Notes under the pieces: model-generated
Databases searched by the model: none
What the model saw: only the letters and a program-made list of their open reading frames with translations
Told to the model about the DNA's origin: nothing
Position numbers and translations under genes: made by a program
Assembly: GCA_003447595.1 (NCBI GenBank)
Contig: DLYT01000061.1
Coordinates: forward strand, 27,113-35,368
From: Porphyromonadaceae bacterium
GTDB taxonomy: Bacteria; Bacteroidota; Bacteroidia; Bacteroidales; CAMTPD01
Direction: 5' to 3'
DNA length: 8,256 nucleotides
Part shown: positions 7,401-8,256 of the stretch, one piece after another
Layout of the letters: each line of letters begins with the position of its first letter
Position numbering within the stretch: the first letter of the stretch is position 1

Positions 7401-7914
7401 TTGTGTTTGATCCTGCAATTTCGTCACCCTTGATCTCTGTTACAGCATAACCAAGCGCTTTTTCTGCACGTTTCATACCAAGCGCTGTTACAACAACTTC
7501 GCCTAGCACCTCTGTATCTTCGCCCATTTGAACGTTGATAACAGCCTTTCCTGACACCGGAATTTCTTGCGATTTAAAACCGATGTAAGAGAACGTGATT
7601 ACTGCATTTGCAGGTACATTTTTTAAAGTGTAGTTACCATCTAGGTCTGTAATCGTTCCATTCGTAGTTCCTTTTACTACAACGTTTACACCAGGAAGTC
7701 CTTCGTTCAAGTCGTCTTTCACATTACCTGTTAGGGTAATTTGCGCTTGTTGAATCCCGGCAACTCCAGTCTTAGCGGCAGCATTACTTGCCATAACAGG
7801 AGCACTACCCAACATAAGAGAGGCACAAGAAACACTTAGTAAACTAAGATATTTCCCCTGCTTGAGATTAAAGCCTTTTAATCTTTCCATAGATTTTGAG
7901 ATAGAACATTTCAT
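4477..7914 (-). CDS. SusC/RagA-family TonB-linked outer-membrane transporter
   Basis: This 1145-residue protein is a full-length SusC-type TonB-dependent transporter, importing a ligand caught by SusD across the outer membrane using energy passed from TonB. Domains in order: signal peptide with an unusually long basic n-region (core about 22-41, likely cleavage after VMA at 42); carboxypeptidase-regulatory-like beta-sandwich at about 58-130, with GLPGVNVVVKGT and DGNYTL; TonB-box-like EVVVTAL at 139-145; plug at about 150-285, including IRGASTLGGNNQPIYVIDG and the family signature LKGAAATALYGSRGLNG (260-276); then a 22-strand barrel ending in a C-terminal phenylalanine, the usual outer-membrane assembly signal. 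There is no N-terminal secretin/STN signalling domain, so it is not the type that directly signals to a FecR-like anti-sigma factor. The ATG at 7914 is used; ATG at residue 9 is an alternative that shortens the n-region. It is first in the operon, 74 bp before susD. The transported substrate is unknown. Confidence 0.96.
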   Translation of the reverse strand: MKCSISKSMERLKGFNLKQGKYLSLLSVSCASLMLGSAPVMASNAAAKTGVAGIQQAQITLTGNVKDDLNEGLPGVNVVVKGTTNGTITDLDGNYTLKNVPANAVITFSYIGFKSQEIPVSGKAVINVQMGEDTEVLGEVVVTALGMKRAEKALGYAVTEIKGDEIAGSNTINPTAALQGKVAGLEISGSDGGIFGNSKVQIRGASTLGGNNQPIYVIDGVILDNGVSDTGNADFNANANDYGNELKNLNPDDFESVSVLKGAAATALYGSRGLNGAIVITTKGGGKFQGFGVSVSQSFGLDHVFSAPKLQNIYGPGTIAGNITHGTNKWDTEQFKYNQAGIPTTIGLSGMHWGPRFDGREVELKDYSMGVYSPMKNNQTDIYQLGFNSNTNVAVKGGNDKTSFYTSASYKYASGTLPNNTFERYSLLVKGSHKISEIVDINASVNLSHSKPRNAARNVGGMFVEGLSRLYNPSYYRNKYLGEHGGIANQNYGDTYANVEGKDLWFEVDNFDRVQKETMVRPQVQVNVKMTDWMRASFEGNMYYYVNSGEQKELGKGYMNEGGYYGMSQSTKEQTTFASTFTFNKDYKEFSFGGFLRGEYWTNAQSEVLAETKDGLVMPGQYFLGNSKGTPIAKARNFGRKHMGAVIFSATAAYKNQYFLEVTGRNDWSSALVYSNKTGNYSYFYPSISGSWLINDTFKLPTWVSLGKIRASWAQVGNDTGAYYINQGYAFGSILQGSGGNIFTNTVPNKLYDPSLRPERKNAFEVGLDWRFINNRYGFDFTFYKENTKDQILEIPAPIVSGISSQLINAGNIENRGIELMVKTTPIQNKDWEWTIDLTYTRNKNKIISLHESVGDYKVLEGHPSYGNYRVGSVAYIGGDYGVLMSDAAPKRDENGNIVLAWNESYRTAYPVRSGEVQKIGKMTPDFLGSVSSGLSWKNLRLNVLLDMRFGGMIASYNNRYGTAYGMTETSLRYRDAANGGVSWISQFEDSKGMQFNDGVIPDGVFDKGTQVKAPNGELVNVGGMSFKDAMDAGYVEPVHASGWHQYNNSWSRGTVNDDWFSEVNYIALREVSLHYSAPANWASKIGARRLGFGFSARNLGYLYNSLPNNLNPEGVRGSSSTNSFMERSFIPYTASYTMSVNVEF

Positions 7915-7920
7915 TGGTAC

Positions 7921-7948
7921 TGCATAAAGAGGGTTAGATTCTTTAGCA
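7921..7948 (-). promoter_or_regulatory. Potential 5'-UTR hairpin before the susC start codon
   Basis: On the transcript, TGCTAAAG (7948-7941) pairs with CTTTA-T-GCA (7929-7921), giving 8 base pairs with one bulged U and an 11-nt loop. The stem ends 6 nt before the ATG, within the ribosome footprint. If the candidate promoter at 7955-7965 is real, the stem would start close to the 5' end of the message. It could restrain translation or stabilise the RNA; the stem is short, so confidence is modest. Confidence 0.35.
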
Positions 7949-7954
7949 CCAACT

Positions 7955-7965
7955 CAAAAATTATA
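7955..7965 (-). promoter_or_regulatory. Candidate susC promoter element (-10/-7)
   Basis: The minus strand reads TATAATTTTTG. It includes an exact TATAAT hexamer and resembles the Bacteroidota -7 element TAnnTTTG with one extra base. The implied start of transcription is near 7948, leaving a leader of about 33 nt, a sensible length. No clear TTTG or TTGACA is found at the matching upstream distance, so the promoter may be weak, need an activator or use another sigma factor. Confidence 0.35.
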
Positions 7966-8001
7966 ATTAATACTACTTATTTACACGAAAAACACACTGA
8001 A

Positions 8002-8032
8002 ATTATTGCGCTGAGTATATCGAGGCAATAAT
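8002..8032. promoter_or_regulatory. Inverted repeat upstream of the candidate susC promoter
   Basis: ATTATTGC (8002-8009) and GCAATAAT (8025-8032) are perfect inverted 8-bp arms separated by 15 bp. The arm centres are 23 bp apart, close to two helical turns, and the site lies about 40-70 bp upstream of the candidate -10/-7 element. This position suits an activator site for the operon, though an RNA stem or chance in AT-rich DNA are alternatives. No regulator gene is in the window. Confidence 0.4.
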
Positions 8033-8256
8033 CATGTAGGAATTAGGATAGTGCACATTTAGAATTTCACAGGCGTTTACTCTTTTATTTATAGAGCTTT
8101 TACCACAAGCAAGCAATAGCAATATAGTATAAAAAATTACACTAGATTGACTTATAAAATTTATTATTTAGCGTTTAAGTGTCTACCGATTTTCCAAGTG
8201 CAAAAAAAGAAATATTTTTTGTAATGCACAAGAATTGATTGTTAAATTTAACCGAA

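Larger units (their letters stand above)
7915..8256. other. Non-coding region upstream of susC
   Basis: These 342 AT-rich bases run from the susC start codon to the right window edge and contain no credible coding frame on either strand. They should hold the susC promoter and its control sites; the candidate elements are listed separately. A further imperfect dyad (GTGCA at 8198-8202 and TGCAC at 8225-8229, with A and T runs between) lies near the right edge, where a neighbouring gene or its end may begin just outside. Confidence 0.7.

Noticed and set aside
8198..8229. Imperfect dyad GTGCA ... TGCAC with A and T runs as a terminator for a gene to the right
   Set aside because: The arms pair only with a 4-nt bulge and are mostly A/T. 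Without sequence beyond 8256 there is no gene end to assign it to.

Overview
The window looks like chromosomal DNA from a member of the Bacteroidota, most likely the order Bacteroidales. The main reason is a SusC/SusD pair: a TonB-dependent outer-membrane transporter with a carboxypeptidase-regulatory-like N-terminal domain, followed by its surface lipoprotein. Moderately AT-rich DNA and start codons without a clear Shine-Dalgarno sequence fit the same phylum. I cannot name the genus from the sequence alone.

Layout, left to right. Positions 1-1284 (+) hold the 3' part of a PBP4-type D-alanyl-D-alanine carboxypeptidase/endopeptidase (dacB). Its signal peptide and first residues lie off the left edge. 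Positions 1267-2148 (-) hold a PstS-like periplasmic phosphate-binding protein whose 3' end overlaps the dacB 3' end by 18 bp in convergent orientation. Positions 2149-2474 form the non-coding leader of the pstS-like gene and contain a near-perfect 18-bp palindrome, a two-turn direct repeat and two mutually exclusive potential 5'-UTR helices. A strong intrinsic terminator (2475-2520) closes the transcript to its right. Positions 2543-4402 (-) encode a SusD-family lipoprotein and 4477-7914 (-) a 1145-residue SusC-family transporter. The two are separated by 74 bp that contain a 9-bp hairpin. Positions 7915-8256 are non-coding and hold the susC promoter region, with a candidate -10/-7 element, a hairpin close to the start codon and an 8-bp inverted repeat.

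How it works together. susC is transcribed first and susD second, in one operon read on the minus strand. The products should form an outer-membrane 'pedal-bin' complex: SusC is the barrel energised by TonB and SusD is the ligand-gripping lid. No glycoside hydrolase, sulfatase, peptidase or regulator sits beside them in the window, so the substrate is unknown. The terminator separates this operon from the phosphate-binding protein gene, which has no pstCAB partners here. The dacB gene is a cell-wall housekeeping gene with no evident link to the transport genes.

The genes themselves are ordinary for this phylum. I see no CRISPR array, insertion sequence, rRNA/tRNA gene or clear new system. What deserves a second look is the untranslated DNA upstream of the pstS-like gene and of susC.
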